Positions 11,383-23,183 of a stretch of 64,000 bases of DNA are shown one piece after another. Origin of the DNA: Ehretia macrophylla (Eukaryota > Streptophyta > Magnoliopsida > Boraginales > Ehretiaceae); contig CM075781.1 in the NCBI GenBank assembly GCA_037974665.1, positions 37,603,735 through 37,667,734 on the forward strand. Reading direction: 5' to 3'. Position 1 is the stretch's first letter. Each line of letters begins with the position of its first letter. A program made the translations under genes and the position numbers. Below the pieces are notes generated by a model. That model worked only from the letters and a program-made list of their open reading frames with translations, did no database searches and was not told the DNA's origin.

Positions 11383-12629
11383 TACTTGGTTTTATTGCGC
11401 TTCTCGGGTTGGCCTTTCATCCTTGGAGTTGGAGGTAGGTGGTTCTGGTGCTGGATCTCCATCAGGATCTGCTCCCTTGTGGTGTTGAGTGGAGTGAACA
11501 TAGTGAACCGGGGGTTCTGCTTTGGCTGTTGGGGCTGCTTGCCTCGGTCATTTTGGACTTTACCCCCAGGTTGGGCTCGGGAGGTCTCTCCCTTCCTGCT
11601 AGCTTCCTTCTCCTTGTCATTATCCCTCTTTGCCTGATGGATTTCTTCCGAGTGTATGTACCCTTCTGCTCGTACCATCAGCTCGGATACAGTATCTACG
11701 GGGTCAATTGCCAATGAGGATGTAATGGGGCCCGACCTGAGCCCGCTCTGGTAAGCCATCAACGCCATGGAGTCCTCCAGGTTGGGGATTCAGAGGGACT
11801 CTTCATTGAATCTGGATGTATAAGCCCTCAAACTTTCCCCCCTATGTTGCTTCACCAGCAATAATGTAGAAGTGTGGCGGGTTGCGCGCCGGCTCCCCGC
11901 GAAGCGAGAGAGGAAAGCCTCAGCCAGCTGATGGAAACTTGCAATTGAACCAGGACGAAGTTTCTGAAACCAATCCAAGGCATTGCCAACCAGGGTGGTC
12001 GGGAATGTCTTCGTCTTCATGAGGTCGGACATGTCATGCAGAGTCATGTAGTGATCAAAGTTGAGCAGGTGGCTGGCCGGGTCTCCATCTCCATTATAGA
12101 CGGCCAGGTTGGGCATCCGGTTGCCGGTGGGTAGCGGCGTGGCTAGTACTTTGGGTGAGAGTGGGCTTACGCCAAGCTGGTTGATGACCTTGGCTATGGC
12201 GGCCGCGGTCTTGGCCTGTTCGGGGTCGGCTTGAGCCGTCCTTTGACCTCTCGCCTCGCCGGGTCTTGCCACCAACTCCAGGAAGCCTTCTTCGTCCTGC
12301 GTCCGCTTTGGCCTTAGGCCTGGGATGCGGAACTTTGGACGCATGGGCCACGGCGTAGCTTCTTGCGGAGCCAGGGAGCCCTCAGCTAGCCGGGCTACCT
12401 GCTCTTTAAGTTCCTCAAACATCCTCAGCATCATCCTTATCTCCGGCGACAGGCTGGAGTTGAGGTCTCCATTCGCCGTGGGGTTGGTTTGAGTGGCTAA
12501 ATGTATACGTTGGCTCGTCCCAACGTCAGTTGGGATCGGGTTTTGGCTAGGCATCTGCGTGGTTTCGAGGTCCCCATTCGGGTTAGGCGAATCCTCTACC
12601 GGTGCGCTGTGGCTTCTCGTTTGTACCAT
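11331..12629 (-). pseudogene. Tat element gag (broken by one stop and a frameshift)
   Basis: The start MVQTRSHSAPVE is typical of plant Tat gag. The capsid-like core includes NRMPNLAVYNGDGDPASHL, then FLSRFAGSRRA and the LRAYTSRFNEESL block. A TGA follows NEESL (11790), and the same frame resumes at once with IPNLEDSMALMAY. A single-base shift at about 11340-11380 separates KYCRYH from the GHGHTTEECKDLKQE segment that begins the next frame. The CRYH...GH..EEC spacing resembles the zinc-knuckle-like end of Tat gag. Confidence 0.85.
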
Positions 12630-12677
12630 AATAGCTTCTCAGTAAGTGGTGAAGGAGAGTGATCGAAAGAAATCGCT

Positions 12678-12695
12678 TCCCCACAAACGGCGGCA
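12678..12695 (-). other. Primer binding site of the Tat element, tRNA-Asp-like
   Basis: Starting three bases inside the 5' LTR, the sense strand reads TGCCGCCGTTTGTGGGGA. It matches 14 of 18 positions of the complement of the plant tRNA-Asp 3' end as I recall it, the primer used by many Tat and Athila elements. The mismatches fit the general decay. Confidence 0.55.
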
Positions 12696-12698
12696 AAC

Positions 12699-13145
12699 TG
12701 TCGAGTTCGGATTCTCGCAGTTGAGTTGGTTGGCTACGTTTGTCGAGCTGAACTTTCAGGTTGGCCTCCGAGTTGAACGTTTCAGATCGGCTTCCTGACC
12801 TACACAAGGAAAAGGAAGGAAAAGGCGGGATGATGACCCGGATTTTCCCCTCGGGCATTCGAATGATTAATATGTCCGAGCTGGCAAGGTAGCTGAGAGT
12901 ATTTAATGACGAGTTACCTCCGAAATGAAGAGGGTGGAGCTCTATTTATACTAAATTCAGGTCTGACAGCATTTAATGCGGTGCAGCTTTATGTCCCATC
13001 GGAACAGCTGGCACTGAGGTTGGGGTTTTTCGGGGTCGGATCAGCATCCAGGTTGGGAATTGAGCTGAACGCGCTGGGCTTGGCTCTGATTAGCCCGTCC
13101 CAGCTAGGCGCGGGTAATTCACCTCTGCTCGGGGACCCCTCGTCA
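12699..13145 (-). repeat. 5' LTR of the Tat element (447 bp)
   Basis: Sense-strand ends are TGACGAGGGG and CTCGACA. A TATAAATAGA promoter motif lies on the minus strand at 12950-12941. Target duplication CCAAG at 13146-13150. Open frames crossing it (for example 12906-13244) are shadows. Confidence 0.92.
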
Positions 13146-13318
13146 CCAAGGAATTTGCCATCCTCTCATGATAATCTAATTAATAATAATGATAATACTA
13201 TTGCTAATAATGGGTTGAAAATTAGACTGGAGTGGACGGAATAGGTGAAAAAAAATTTGAAAACAAAAATGGTCAGGAGGGGTGCGAAATGAAATCTGGT
13301 GTTTGGTGGATTGGAACA

Positions 13319-13754
13319 AGTAAATTTCACAAATGGTTCTTATTATTTATACCTTTTCCCAATTTTATCCTCATTATTTTAAAAGTGAAGCGCTAAATCC
13401 TTAAATATTGCAAAAAGTTTCAATTTAGTACTAAATATTTATACTTTTCCGATTTTGTCCCCGTTGTTTGAAAGGAAACGCGCTTAGTCTTCAAATTTTG
13501 AAAAAAATTCAATTTAGCCCCTATAGTTTGTAGTTGCACATAAAACTTTGGAGACTAAATTAAAAAAAAGTAAAAATATTAGAGACTAAATTAAAACTTT
13601 TTATAAATTTTGAAGACTAAGTGTATCACTTTTGTAACAATAGAGATGAATATGAAAAAAAAAATAAACATTGGAGGACCAAGCATCAGTTTTAAATAAC
13701 AAAGACAAAAATGAAAAAAATTGTCAATATTTTGGATCATTTATGAAATTTGCC
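13319..13754. mobile_element. MITE with AAATTTCA(T/C)AAATG inverted ends
   Basis: The left end AGTAAATTTCACAAATGG and the right end reversed, GGCAAATTTCATAAATGA, are inverted repeats. The similarity continues about 90 bp inward on both sides, with the centre carrying mirrored GAGACTAAATTAAA motifs. No clear target duplication was found, so the superfamily is left open. Confidence 0.6.
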
Positions 13755-13934
13755 CATCTAAAAATGGCGTAATGCTATAGTCTACAGGGGGAATAGCCTG
13801 TTGTGAATTTGTAAGAGATTTTCTTCTAAAGTGTGCTGCTGCAATTCAAAAGGCTTGGGCCAACCAAGAACTTCCAACAAAGTGGTATGTAGCGAGAAGA
13901 AATACATATCAATCAGCAAGAAACACAACGGAGT

Positions 13935-14320
13935 TGGAAGTTAAATATTGATAGATGTTTAAAGGAAATCCGAGACTAGCAGCGCTAGTGGAACGAAAGT
14001 GGATATCGAGTTTTACATGCAACTTGGGGAATTGCCTCTAATATGGATGCAGATATAACAGGTTTATGGGAGGAGGGCATATGGGCCTATCGACACTTCC
14101 TATTGAAACAGACTCGAAGGCATTGGTCGAGATGGTTGAGGGCATTTATACCACCCAATAGCCCCATACACGGTTTACATTTAGTCACATCTACTAGAAA
14201 GCAAATAAATATGTCGATTGATTAGTTAATTATGGACTAAGTAAATCATTTGGAGTTTTCCATGTGGATGATATTCTGGATTCTCTTTGTCCATTATTGA
14301 AAAGCGACATGAAAGGCGAG
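13935..14320 (+). pseudogene. LINE RNase H domain relic
   Basis: One reading frame gives GLSTLPIETDSKALVEMVEG, then THTRFTFSHIY-like and KANKYVD/LVNYGLSKSF segments and DDILDSLCPLLKSD. These match the TDS...EMVE, H..REAN..AD.LAN.GLS and ILD.L blocks of the RNase H domain at the end of plant LINE polyproteins and of RVT_3 proteins. In-frame stops follow TTQ, HIY and YVD. The region 5' of 14040 shows only a weak trace (LNID-like). A dead fragment. Confidence 0.65.
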
Positions 14321-14339
14321 ACTAAGTTTATAAGAAAGC

Positions 14340-15600
14340 AGCATGAGATTATGTTGATTATGATTATGGTGTTAGAACAAAGAATAAACGAGAAATAATA
14401 TGGACACAATATTTAACGTGGTTTGACAAAACTTACATTCACGAACAGAGCTCTATAACCTTTTTCTCTCCTCTCCCTTTTCTCTGTCACATACAGCTTA
14501 ATACGATTAAGCCCATATTTATAGATACAAAGAGACCCAATTACTACTAGGAGACAAAAGCCCATTAAGATTACGGGCCATAATCCTAATAGATTATGGA
14601 TGAAGTCATGGTGTGAGTTCACCTAAGAATTTCTTACTTACTAGCATGCTTGTCAAAAAAAAAAAGGAACCTTACGCTTGAGTGTTGATAATAAAATGGC
14701 AGATATGTTTGAATGTCTAAATTACAGTAGAAAATGTAAAATACATTAAGAGGATAGAAAACCATTTCCAGAATGAACAATTTTCAACTCTTCCTTTTAT
14801 GGAAAAATATTTTTCAATTTCAACATGTCAATATGGTTTTAAATATTTAAAAATGTTTGTGCATGGATGGACTAAGCTGGGTTTATAATCTAAATACTAG
14901 AATGGATATTGATTGAGTATTTTTTAAGCCTACTCCAACAATATCCTCAAATCCGGAATTTCCGTAGATATAAAGAAATTGTTAGTCCCAAATCACTCAA
15001 CCAACTTCTCCGAATGTGGAGAAGCTGAATCTATCCCATAAACTCTCAACAGATATGACCAAGAAAGAATAGAGAGTGTTATTAGAGCGAAATTGAAATC
15101 AAGAATCCGTAAAGTATGAATTGATCAAAACAGAGATTGTTGTTTGAATGAAACTAAAATAGAAAATTTAAAAATACGTCAAGTGTAAGCACAATGTGTT
15201 GACGTTGAAACAACATCAAGTCAGAGATTCAACATTTGATTCGCTGAATCTAGAAAAAAAATAAAAAGTTGTTGCAATCATGCAGACTCGTTGCCCTAAT
15301 TAGTTTAGCAGAAAAGTGTATCTCCTAAATTACAGAGTGGGGTAGTATAGAAACAATGATAGCATGGTGCATATTACTCTTGAAAATTTTCATAATTCTT
15401 GCAGCATTTGATGAAAACATAGACCATTAGCAGAGTAAACTAACTAAGAAATGTCAGTAACTTAGAAAGATAATCAAGGTAGTAAAACTTTCATGCAAAT
15501 CACCATCAAATTAATAATCACACGAGGAAGCAAATATAGATGAAGAGTATATAAATCTGCTGTCATATAGTGAATATTAGTAAGTAGCAATGGTAGTTTT
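14340..15600. other. Gene-free stretch with repeat-like DNA
   Basis: 14370-14640 has the look of LTR-derived sequence (TGTTAGAACAAAGAATAAAC, then AACGTGGTTTGACAAAAC), but no paired copy or bounded end was found. The remainder is AT-rich with no coding signal. Confidence 0.4.
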
Positions 15601-15831
15601 TACTACAGAATCAGAAAAGCAAATTTCTAGTTATAGGGGTACTAGAAGAAGTTGTTGGAAGTTGCGCCAAATGAGAGCTTTGCATACATGAGCAGACCAT
15701 ATATGACGAAGATTTTTTGTTGCTGTCCAAAAAAGAAGAAGTATTACTCCTGAAGTGTATACTCGGGGGTGGGTGTAGGACGAACAAACAATATATGTCT
15801 GATGGTCCATGATCTGCACCTTTTACTCTTC

Positions 15832-15928
15832 CTCGCAAAAGAAAACAAAAATTCAAACAAATAATTGTGGAAAGAACAATGACTAATTAGCAACTAGTAA
15901 GTTTGAAAAGCAAAGAAGAGAAGCTTAC
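15832..15928 (-). other. Possible 3'-UTR intron of the first HSF gene
   Basis: A consensus donor GTAAGCTT begins 8 nt after the HSF stop codon. A pyrimidine-rich stretch ending TTGCGAG gives an acceptor 97 bp downstream. If used, the junction is too close to the stop to be expected to trigger nonsense-mediated decay. Sequence-based inference only. Confidence 0.4.
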
Positions 15929-15936
15929 CATGGAAA

Positions 15937-17827
15937 TTATGCCCATAGTTGAAGAGCAATCTCTTCCTCAGCGTCTGAATGAGTTGGCTTTGCACTCACT
16001 TCCGCTTGAATCTTGGAGGCTATCATCTCATCCAGTTCCATATCAATCATAGATTGTTGCCTTGCTTGCTCGCGTTCGGCTTCATTCTCGCACGGATCAT
16101 CCTCCATTAGCTTCGTCCAAAAAGAATGCAGACAGATTTTCGAGGCATTTTCTGCTGTGGTTGGAATATCCCTCTCCGAATCATCAGCAGATACAAGTGT
16201 TGGCATTTCTGAACTCTTTCCCGCATTTTCTGTGCTTTCTGTTGCAGGCAATAATTTTATTTCCTTCACAGTCTCGCTATTTTCACTTTCTTTCTCCATT
16301 CCAATATGCTGAATAACATCTTGAACGAAGGTTTGGCCTAATGCTCTGGCGAAGAACATAACCACCCTCCGTGACTTGCTCTCCATGTTTTTCATTTGTT
16401 CCTTGGAGAAAGCAATTCGAAACTCGATATCTTCCAGTTGCTGTTTCAGCTTCTGGATTTCCACCTTAGATGATTTCAACACAGTAGACTCATTTTCCAG
16501 TTCTTCTGCCTCCATTTCAGAGCTTGTAGGATCAATATTGCTGCGTTTCCTCCTACCTCGCGGCGCGACGGCTCTTGATATCTGGTTTCGCCTCTTAATG
16601 TTCCCCAGCAGATGTTTTTTCCCTGCTTGAAACCATTCGTTTTCGTATTCCCATTGCTCCAGTCCTATCTTTCTGAACCCCTGCAACATTTTTCACCAGA
16701 ATGTCAGAACAGGCATGTACATATGTGAGGTTACACAAAAGTAAAACTCATTGAAGTAGCTGGTAATGCTGCCTATGAATTCAGGGACGGATCTAAAAAC
16801 TTTCTTCGGTGGGGGACTAAAACATATACTTTGACAAGTCGATAACTATACTAATATTGTTTTATAAACATCATACGGTAAATGACATATCATAAAGTAT
16901 TTAAAATTTGCTACATATATAATCTTTCTTTTAACGAAAGCTATATATATTTCATTACAATTGCTGATATCTACGAGTTTTCGTATTTACAAACGTTGTA
17001 ATACTTTTTCTCTATCAACATTATTACATACGTCCTTCATATGTATTGCCAAAGAAGTATTCATCCAAGAGTTTCCCGTTATTGTAATAGATTTTTCACA
17101 ATTTTCATTAAAGAAATTGCATTTTCAATTGTGTGTTAATTAATCAGTCAGTGAGGACTAATAAAATGTTTAACGCAAAGTTTTGTATATTTATAAAAGA
17201 AATTGTGGGATCCAGGGGCAGAGACATGGAAGGCCTTCAAATTTCTTTTTTACAATATGCAATATTTTTAAGAAAAAAAATATTATTGCCCCCCTAATTT
17301 TTTTTCCTAATTCTTCGTTTCCTTATTCAAATTCCCTCATTTCCTTTTCTCCTTTTTCTTACTTTTGGTCCCCCTAATATGAAAAACTCTGCCCCTGGTG
17401 GGATCAGCGAGAGCTGCAACCCTCGCTCGCACCCGTATGGATCCAGCAATGCCTATGGTTGATATTCAAGGGAGGGGTATGCATGCCAATACTTGTATGC
17501 TTTTTGTTGAATCCAGATGGAAATTTATTCTCGTAGAAGAAATTCCAGAACTTATTCTCCTTGAAATCAGTATGGATTAAAGCTTACATAGTTGTTAAGC
17601 TGGTAAACAAAGCTCGAGAAATTGCCGTGCTTAAACAATCTGGGGAGAAGCTCAGCAGCCATCTTGATATGATCCCAGACAATGAAGCTAGTACCCGAAC
17701 GACTCCATGAAATTATGGAGTTGGAGTTTGGATCATCAACGATTTCATACGTTTTGAGCAAGAAGGCAGTAGGTGATCCAAACTCGCGAACCCCTTTCGC
17801 AGGTTGATCCATCGTAGGTTGCTGCAT
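15937..17827 (-). CDS. Class A-like heat stress transcription factor (HSF), divergent DNA-binding domain
   Basis: Two coding exons: 17827-17588 and 16680-15937, joined in phase 0 at the usual HSF position (LNNY|GFRK) across a 907-bp intron with GTAAGC and TTGCAG ends. The product is 327 aa. The HSF winged-helix domain spans about 20-115 ([49 protein letters not shown]). RGRRKR at 121-126 is a likely nuclear localisation signal. Leucine/hydrophobic heptads at about 142-195 fit an HR-A/B oligomerisation region of class A spacing. [11 protein letters not shown] near 265-275 is an AHA-type activation motif. Residue 75 is Tyr where HSFs have the invariant Arg of SFVRQLN, so promoter recognition may differ. 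The start at 17827 was chosen as the longest frame; Met6 is an alternative. The intron carries a hAT-like MITE. Confidence 0.85.
17213..17397. mobile_element. hAT-like MITE (185 bp) in the HSF intron
   Basis: The ends CAGGGGCAGAG and CTCTGCCCCTG are perfect 11-bp inverted repeats. They are flanked by an exact 8-bp duplication GTGGGATC (17205-17212 and 17398-17405), the target-site length of hAT elements. No coding capacity. It sits inside the HSF intron, about 190 bp from the exon 1 donor. Confidence 0.9.
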
Positions 17828-17953
17828 CGTCTAAGGATGGTAAAGATGTTTTGTTTCAAAAAGATTTCCTTATGAACTCGGCACTAAAACCATGCATGCA
17901 TTGGGTGTTGAAAGAAGAATAACATAGAGCAATATGCATGTAATTATAGAATA

Positions 17954-18195
17954 GGTTAAATAGTACCCATCGTCTCTTATTTAGTTATTTTTTGGGGGGT
18001 TGAAATCGTCTCTTATCTTAACCATTTCTAAGTTTGTTAATAATTTGTCTGTTTTGGATAAAAATTATTTTAAAGGACTAATGGTGTTACAAAATTAAAA
18101 AAATGCATGAGGGATGGACATAATGTTTTGAAGATCAGGGACGAAATTATCAAAAATAGTTGAGATAATAAGGGATGATTGATAATTATTTACCC
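17954..18195. mobile_element. MITE with inverted GGTTAAATA-type ends
   Basis: The left end GGTTAAATAGTACCCATCGT and the right end reversed, GGGTAAATAATTATCAATCA, remain similar for about 40 bp (CTCTTATT...AGTTATTT versus CCCTTATT...AACTATTT). No clear target duplication. It lies just upstream of the first HSF gene. Confidence 0.5.
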
Positions 18196-21100
18196 ATTAG
18201 AATATGATCAAGAAATAACTTTGTTGAAATCAGGACTTTTTAAATTAGGTGTACTTGATATTGGAAGACATGCAAAAATGCAGTTTTGCTAAAGAAGATG
18301 CTTTTTCACTGTGTGTTATATTAACTAGTCCATTATTATTCCCTTTTGTGTGATGCTTCCAAGTACTTGACACACTTAACATGGGTGATTTGTGAGCGTA
18401 CTATTTGTGTTTTAAGGAAAGCTATTGCATTGGCATATATATTCTTTATTGGTGGCCTTTTGCATGTTGATTAATTATAGAGTAAATCAAATGTAATGCA
18501 CTGATTCAAGGATAGAGTTCAATAGAAAATTGAAGAGCAAGGACAACAAAAGATTAAGTTCACTGGTACATCATATAAAATTATTGATGGTAGAGATTGT
18601 TAAGTTACCACCTTATCCAAAAATTTAAACTATTTGAGAGAGGTTTATTGTATTATTTGTTATTTTCAATATGCTCCTGCAAGTGCAAGCGGAGTTAGTT
18701 TTTTAGCCTTACACTTGGATAATTTTAATATTTCTTAAATGTGTGCGGTGAGTTTTAAACCCAAAATTTTTTGGTACCTAAGTTCTAATACTATGTTAAG
18801 TTACCATTTTATCTAAAAGCTTGAAGATATGATAATATGCAAAAGATAAAATTGTTTCAAACACTGGTAGACGAACCGGAAGCACCCCTTCTTTTGAAGA
18901 ATGGAGGACGAGTTACTCACGTTTCATTTGATTGCCAGATGTAATTTTCAATAATTTCCTTCCATTAGTGTCATGAATCGTTAATATATTGAACCAAAAC
19001 TAGATGGTTATCATGAAAGATTGTAATTAAATCCTGATAATTAATTATGAATGTCCAATTATCTGCTAATTAGATTGAGTACATGAAAAAATGAGTAAAT
19101 TAAACCCATTAAATGGAATTTCATTAGAACTGAAAAAGAAAACTATCACAAACATGTTAAAAAGTCATTCATTGTACTAATTTCCAGCAATGCATTCCAT
19201 TATTTCTTTTTTTCCTGGGCCATTACCCCTATATTACTGCCCCTTCTAATTAGTTAGATGTCAAATTATGTATTTCACGAACCAGTCAGTGGTGGGATAT
19301 ATATATATTTTGACTACTCCTATTAAGGGAAAGGCTACAAATTGCAGTGTGCTAAGTTTGTGTTTCTGTTGAAGATACCAAATAAATATAACAAAATCTT
19401 TTCTAATAATTTACACTTTTAGATAAGATAGTCTTTTTATTTGGTCAAAAGGTAATGGGTTCAAGTCTTATCACTACCCTTTAAAAATATTAAAATTGTT
19501 CATAAACAAGACACAAAAATGAATCCCATTTGCATGTACAGGAACTTGTTAAAAATATTAAATAAATATAACAAACCTTTCTTTAACAATTTAATTTTTT
19601 AAATAAGGTGGTCACCCAATTGTTTCAACACCTTGCCATTTGCTATATAATTCCAATTCAACTTTGAATTCACGCACTATGGATGCTAAAAGGAGAGTTT
19701 GTAGAAAATTTCCCAATGAAAAGTTTTTTCTTGTCTATGTCCCCCTCTACTTTTGTATTCTCTTTTTGGGTAATTAATAAAAAAAAAAATCGTCAAAAAA
19801 GCCCCGTGTATTTTAGCAAATTGAAAGAACCATAAAAACCTACAATGGAACCATCTTTGATCAATAGTACTATCTCGCTTGACGAGGTAGTAATGAGTTT
19901 CACACGCTCTAAATCCCTCCTACATGTGGTTAGGAAGATTAGCCGCAATCTAAGTGGTACCACCCACCCTACCCTAGAGGTTTATGTCTAACTTGTCCAT
20001 ACTATTGATTAGTTTGCCGAATAAATATTTAAATTGATCATGTTCAACATGATAATTACATTCATCCATTGTGTGAATCAAACTTTCAAGGAATTAAAGG
20101 AATCGTAGTTCAGTTACCAGATAAATAAGTATCAATAAACGCTTGAGAGTCTTTTATTATCTATGCTTTAACGTTCTCATCACATTCTTATAAATTAGAC
20201 AAAAATGTTTATTCATCACCAATCTAGAAATCTCATTAGCCTCTAAAATATTCTCCATTTATAAGGATCTAAATTTTTCTCAAATTACGAAAAAACGATT
20301 GCAATTATATTTTGCTTGGAAGTAATATATAATACTTTAATAAGAACTATTTGCCTTGGAGCTTTTTCACATGACAAGAGAATTGAATCATGTTGAGACA
20401 ATTTTAATGCCTTTTATGAGGAACTTGAGATTATTAATTTATTTAATATTCAAAGTGAGAAATTTTATTATTTTTGACATTAAGAGTTAAATTTGCCTTT
20501 GAAAAGAGTATGAACAAAAGTATGATATTTGGTTTACATACTACATAAGAATTTGTAATAATAAATACTATTGCCATAGGGTTGGGGGTTTTGATATTCA
20601 ATACAAGAATCCGTACTTAGAAATATGGTAAAACTTAACTCGGGTGAAATAATATACTACCTTAATAATTTAACTCTCAAGTTCATGTCTTTCTCTTGGC
20701 TAGGGCAAAATGAAATGACTTTTCAAACATATGGGTATATATATTTATTTATACATATATTACATGATAAAGTGAACTACCCTTTACCCTATCTTAGCTT
20801 AACTTATTGTCAATCCAACGCTATCACGTTGTTGAACACACTTCTTTATCATGATAATCTATGTTCTTGATCTTTATATCCTATATATGTCCTACCCTTG
20901 TCAATATTATACCATACTCTTATCCTAACCTTTAAGACTTAATTTGTCAATATAAGTTTGTAGATTTAATCTCCCAATTTATTCATTCTTAGTCTCTATA
21001 TATTCTTAAAGAACACATGGATATGCCAAAATAAACATACATTTATATATATAATTATGACCTTCTTGAGGTATGTTTATTGTATCTTAACCTTATTTAG

Positions 21101-21883
21101 AAGTAGCTTTGAAAAAGTGATTATCTCAAAATTGGAAGAATTAATCACGATATGTGTGGTAATTTTGTCTTAATTATGATAAACTATGGAGGTATAACTA
21201 GTACCTAGAAAAGCATATTCTGAAACACTATTTGATTTCAGCTTTTCTTTAACTTATTTTAAAAACTATTAACCCTAACAACAAATAGTTCTTAATAAGT
21301 TGTTAAAAGTTAACAAACAAATAAACCAATTACGTTGGAGCTTTGTTTTGTGTTAGAAGTAACTGTATAATGTCACCAAGGCGGACATTTTCCTTGAGAG
21401 AAAATCATATAATGTGATTGAAAAATAAAATTCTAAATTTGTAATTTAAACTTCAAGACCTAGGGATTTGAAGCTTATCAATAAGTAAATATGCAAAAAC
21501 ATAGAAATCATCCCATCTTTTTAATATATTAAACCCACAAATAAAACATTCATAATTTTCTTATTAGTACCAACTAAAAGTACTTCTCCAAAGTAAAGGT
21601 TTAACAACAGTAAATCAAATATTCTTATATATATATAGCATTGTCCATAATAACTAAGAAAAAGATAGACATAGGAGATAAGGTAATATATCGAGGCTTC
21701 ATACAACAAATCCAAAGCCGGCACGAGTCCTTTTCTTCCTGTGAATTAAAAAAAATAAAAATAAAAAATCCAAGCATTCATATAAAAAAAAAATTTAGAG
21801 TATGATCGTATAATAATATATAATAAAATCAATATGTGATCAAGGAAGAAATAAAAATATGAGAGCATTTTGATTTCAAAGGC
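18196..21883. other. AT-rich intergenic region between the two HSF loci
   Basis: No gene was found. Related short stretches with TTAAGTTACCACCTTATCC at about 18600 and 18800, and GATAAGATAGTC/AATAAGGTGGTCA-like sequence at 19425 and 19605, look like repeat-derived fragments. The plus-strand frame 20625-20870 has no recognisable domain. Confidence 0.5.
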
Positions 21884-22609
21884 TCAGACTTGGCACACCT
21901 TTGCTTTACCACAAATTTCTTTGAAAAATTCATCCCAACTGGCATGTCGTCCAATCAAACGTTGTAGTTCAATATTAATCTTGGATTGATGGCTTGCAAT
22001 GTTTTCTTCAGGCACAATTTTCAAACTATCCATGAGTATTTTCTCCAACCGTTTGTACTTTTCATTATCAAGAAAACAACCAATTGTGTCTTCATTAGCA
22101 TTATCTACGTCGTGAGTAAGATTGTCTAAGCAAGAAGTGATCTGCAAATCTGATTGAGTGGTTGGCAGTTCTTTCTGAAGGGAATTCTTGCTATGAAGGT
22201 CGTCTTTGATCAGTGATTCTTTCAATTTATTTAACGGTGCAGTGGACGGCAGGGTCTTTCTCTTGGGAATCGCATATGCTCTCTTGATATGTCTCAACAA
22301 ATCCATCTTTCCTTTTTGGAAATATTTCTTCTGATATTCCCATTGATCGCAACTGATCCTTCTGAAGCCCTTTGACATTTACAGGATAGAGAACAATTCA
22401 TTATTTATAATAGAGATATAATTACCTTGAGAGACATAAAAAATTTGTTGTAGAACTTAATATATAGAATCTGAACAGAATAGACTTTGAGCTTTTAGAA
22501 AGCTGATGAGCATTAGATTAAGCAATGAATACAATCGATGAGCAAGTAATAGACATTGCACAAATAGATATCTCGAGGAATATAGTAACTATAGAATACA
22601 CATTAAGCT

Positions 22610-23085
22610 CACTGTAACACCAAAATTTAATGTTGATTCATTCAAAATTCCGCATGCCCCATGCTACTCGTTTCAAAATGTAACAGTACCATATATTTTG
22701 TGTGTTACAACATTTTAAATTGTTATAAAAAAGCTAAAAGTTATTGCAAATGATTTTAACTATTGTATAGGGTTTCATTGCAAATTTTATACTGTAACGG
22801 TTTCTTGTAAATAAAAGCAAGAGTTTAAAAAAAAAAAAATTGTAGTTAAACTATAATTTTAAAACGCTTCTAATTATTAACAATTATTAACAAAAAGTGA
22901 TAAAAAAAAAATTAACCGTTGCAATTAAATAGAAGTTGCAAAAAGATTTAGTTTATATATCGGTTAAAAATTATTGCAAAACCGTTGCAATAAAACACCT
23001 GTTGCGAAGGTTTTTTTTTTTTTTTTTTCAATTGCAGTATTGTAAAAGAGTTTAAATATTATACTGGTAACACTAAAAATCAATG
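22610..23085. repeat. Degraded repeat, possibly CACTA-derived
   Basis: It lies inside the intron of the second HSF locus. Repeated ACCGTTGCAAT and GTTGCGAAGG motifs followed by a long T run recall subterminal repeats of plant CACTA elements. The ends seen here (CACTGTAACACC and GGTAACACTAAA) are not a clean CACTA terminus, so the assignment is weak. Confidence 0.3.
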
Positions 23086-23183
23086 CAATAAATTATAAGG
23101 TGAAGCATTATGTTCTCTATTGAACAAGGACTGGAAGCATGAGCCAAACAAAAACAAAAACATGAACTTCCAACACAAAGATT

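Larger units (their letters stand above)
3412..13145 (-). mobile_element. Full-length decayed Tat-lineage Ty3/gypsy LTR retrotransposon
   Basis: Two LTRs (3412-3876 and 12699-13145) with TG...CA ends are bounded by identical 5-bp duplications CCAAG (3407-3411 and 13146-13150). On the minus strand the order is 5' LTR, tRNA-Asp-like primer site, gag, protease, reverse transcriptase, RNase H, a second RNase H-like domain, integrase, then an unusually long 3' region, a 12-G polypurine tract and the 3' LTR. The 3' region carries a separate gene on the opposite strand. Dual RNase H plus an antisense 3' ORF are known traits of the Tat lineage (Grande, Retand, Ogre relatives). By-eye alignment of the LTRs gives about 26 substitutions over 447 bp, mostly transitions, plus one 18-bp indel. 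The copy has stops and frameshifts throughout. Confidence 0.93.

Noticed and set aside
12906-13244. Plus-strand 112-codon frame
   Set aside because: It lies mostly in the 5' LTR of the Tat element and has no family resemblance.
14370-14640. Possible solo LTR or TRIM-like element (AACGTGGTTTGACAAAAC)
   Set aside because: The right border, target duplication and a second copy could not be defined; kept only as repeat-like DNA.
16013-16630. Plus-strand Ser/Phe-rich frames
   Set aside because: They are antisense shadows of HSF exon 2, whose conserved motifs are on the minus strand.
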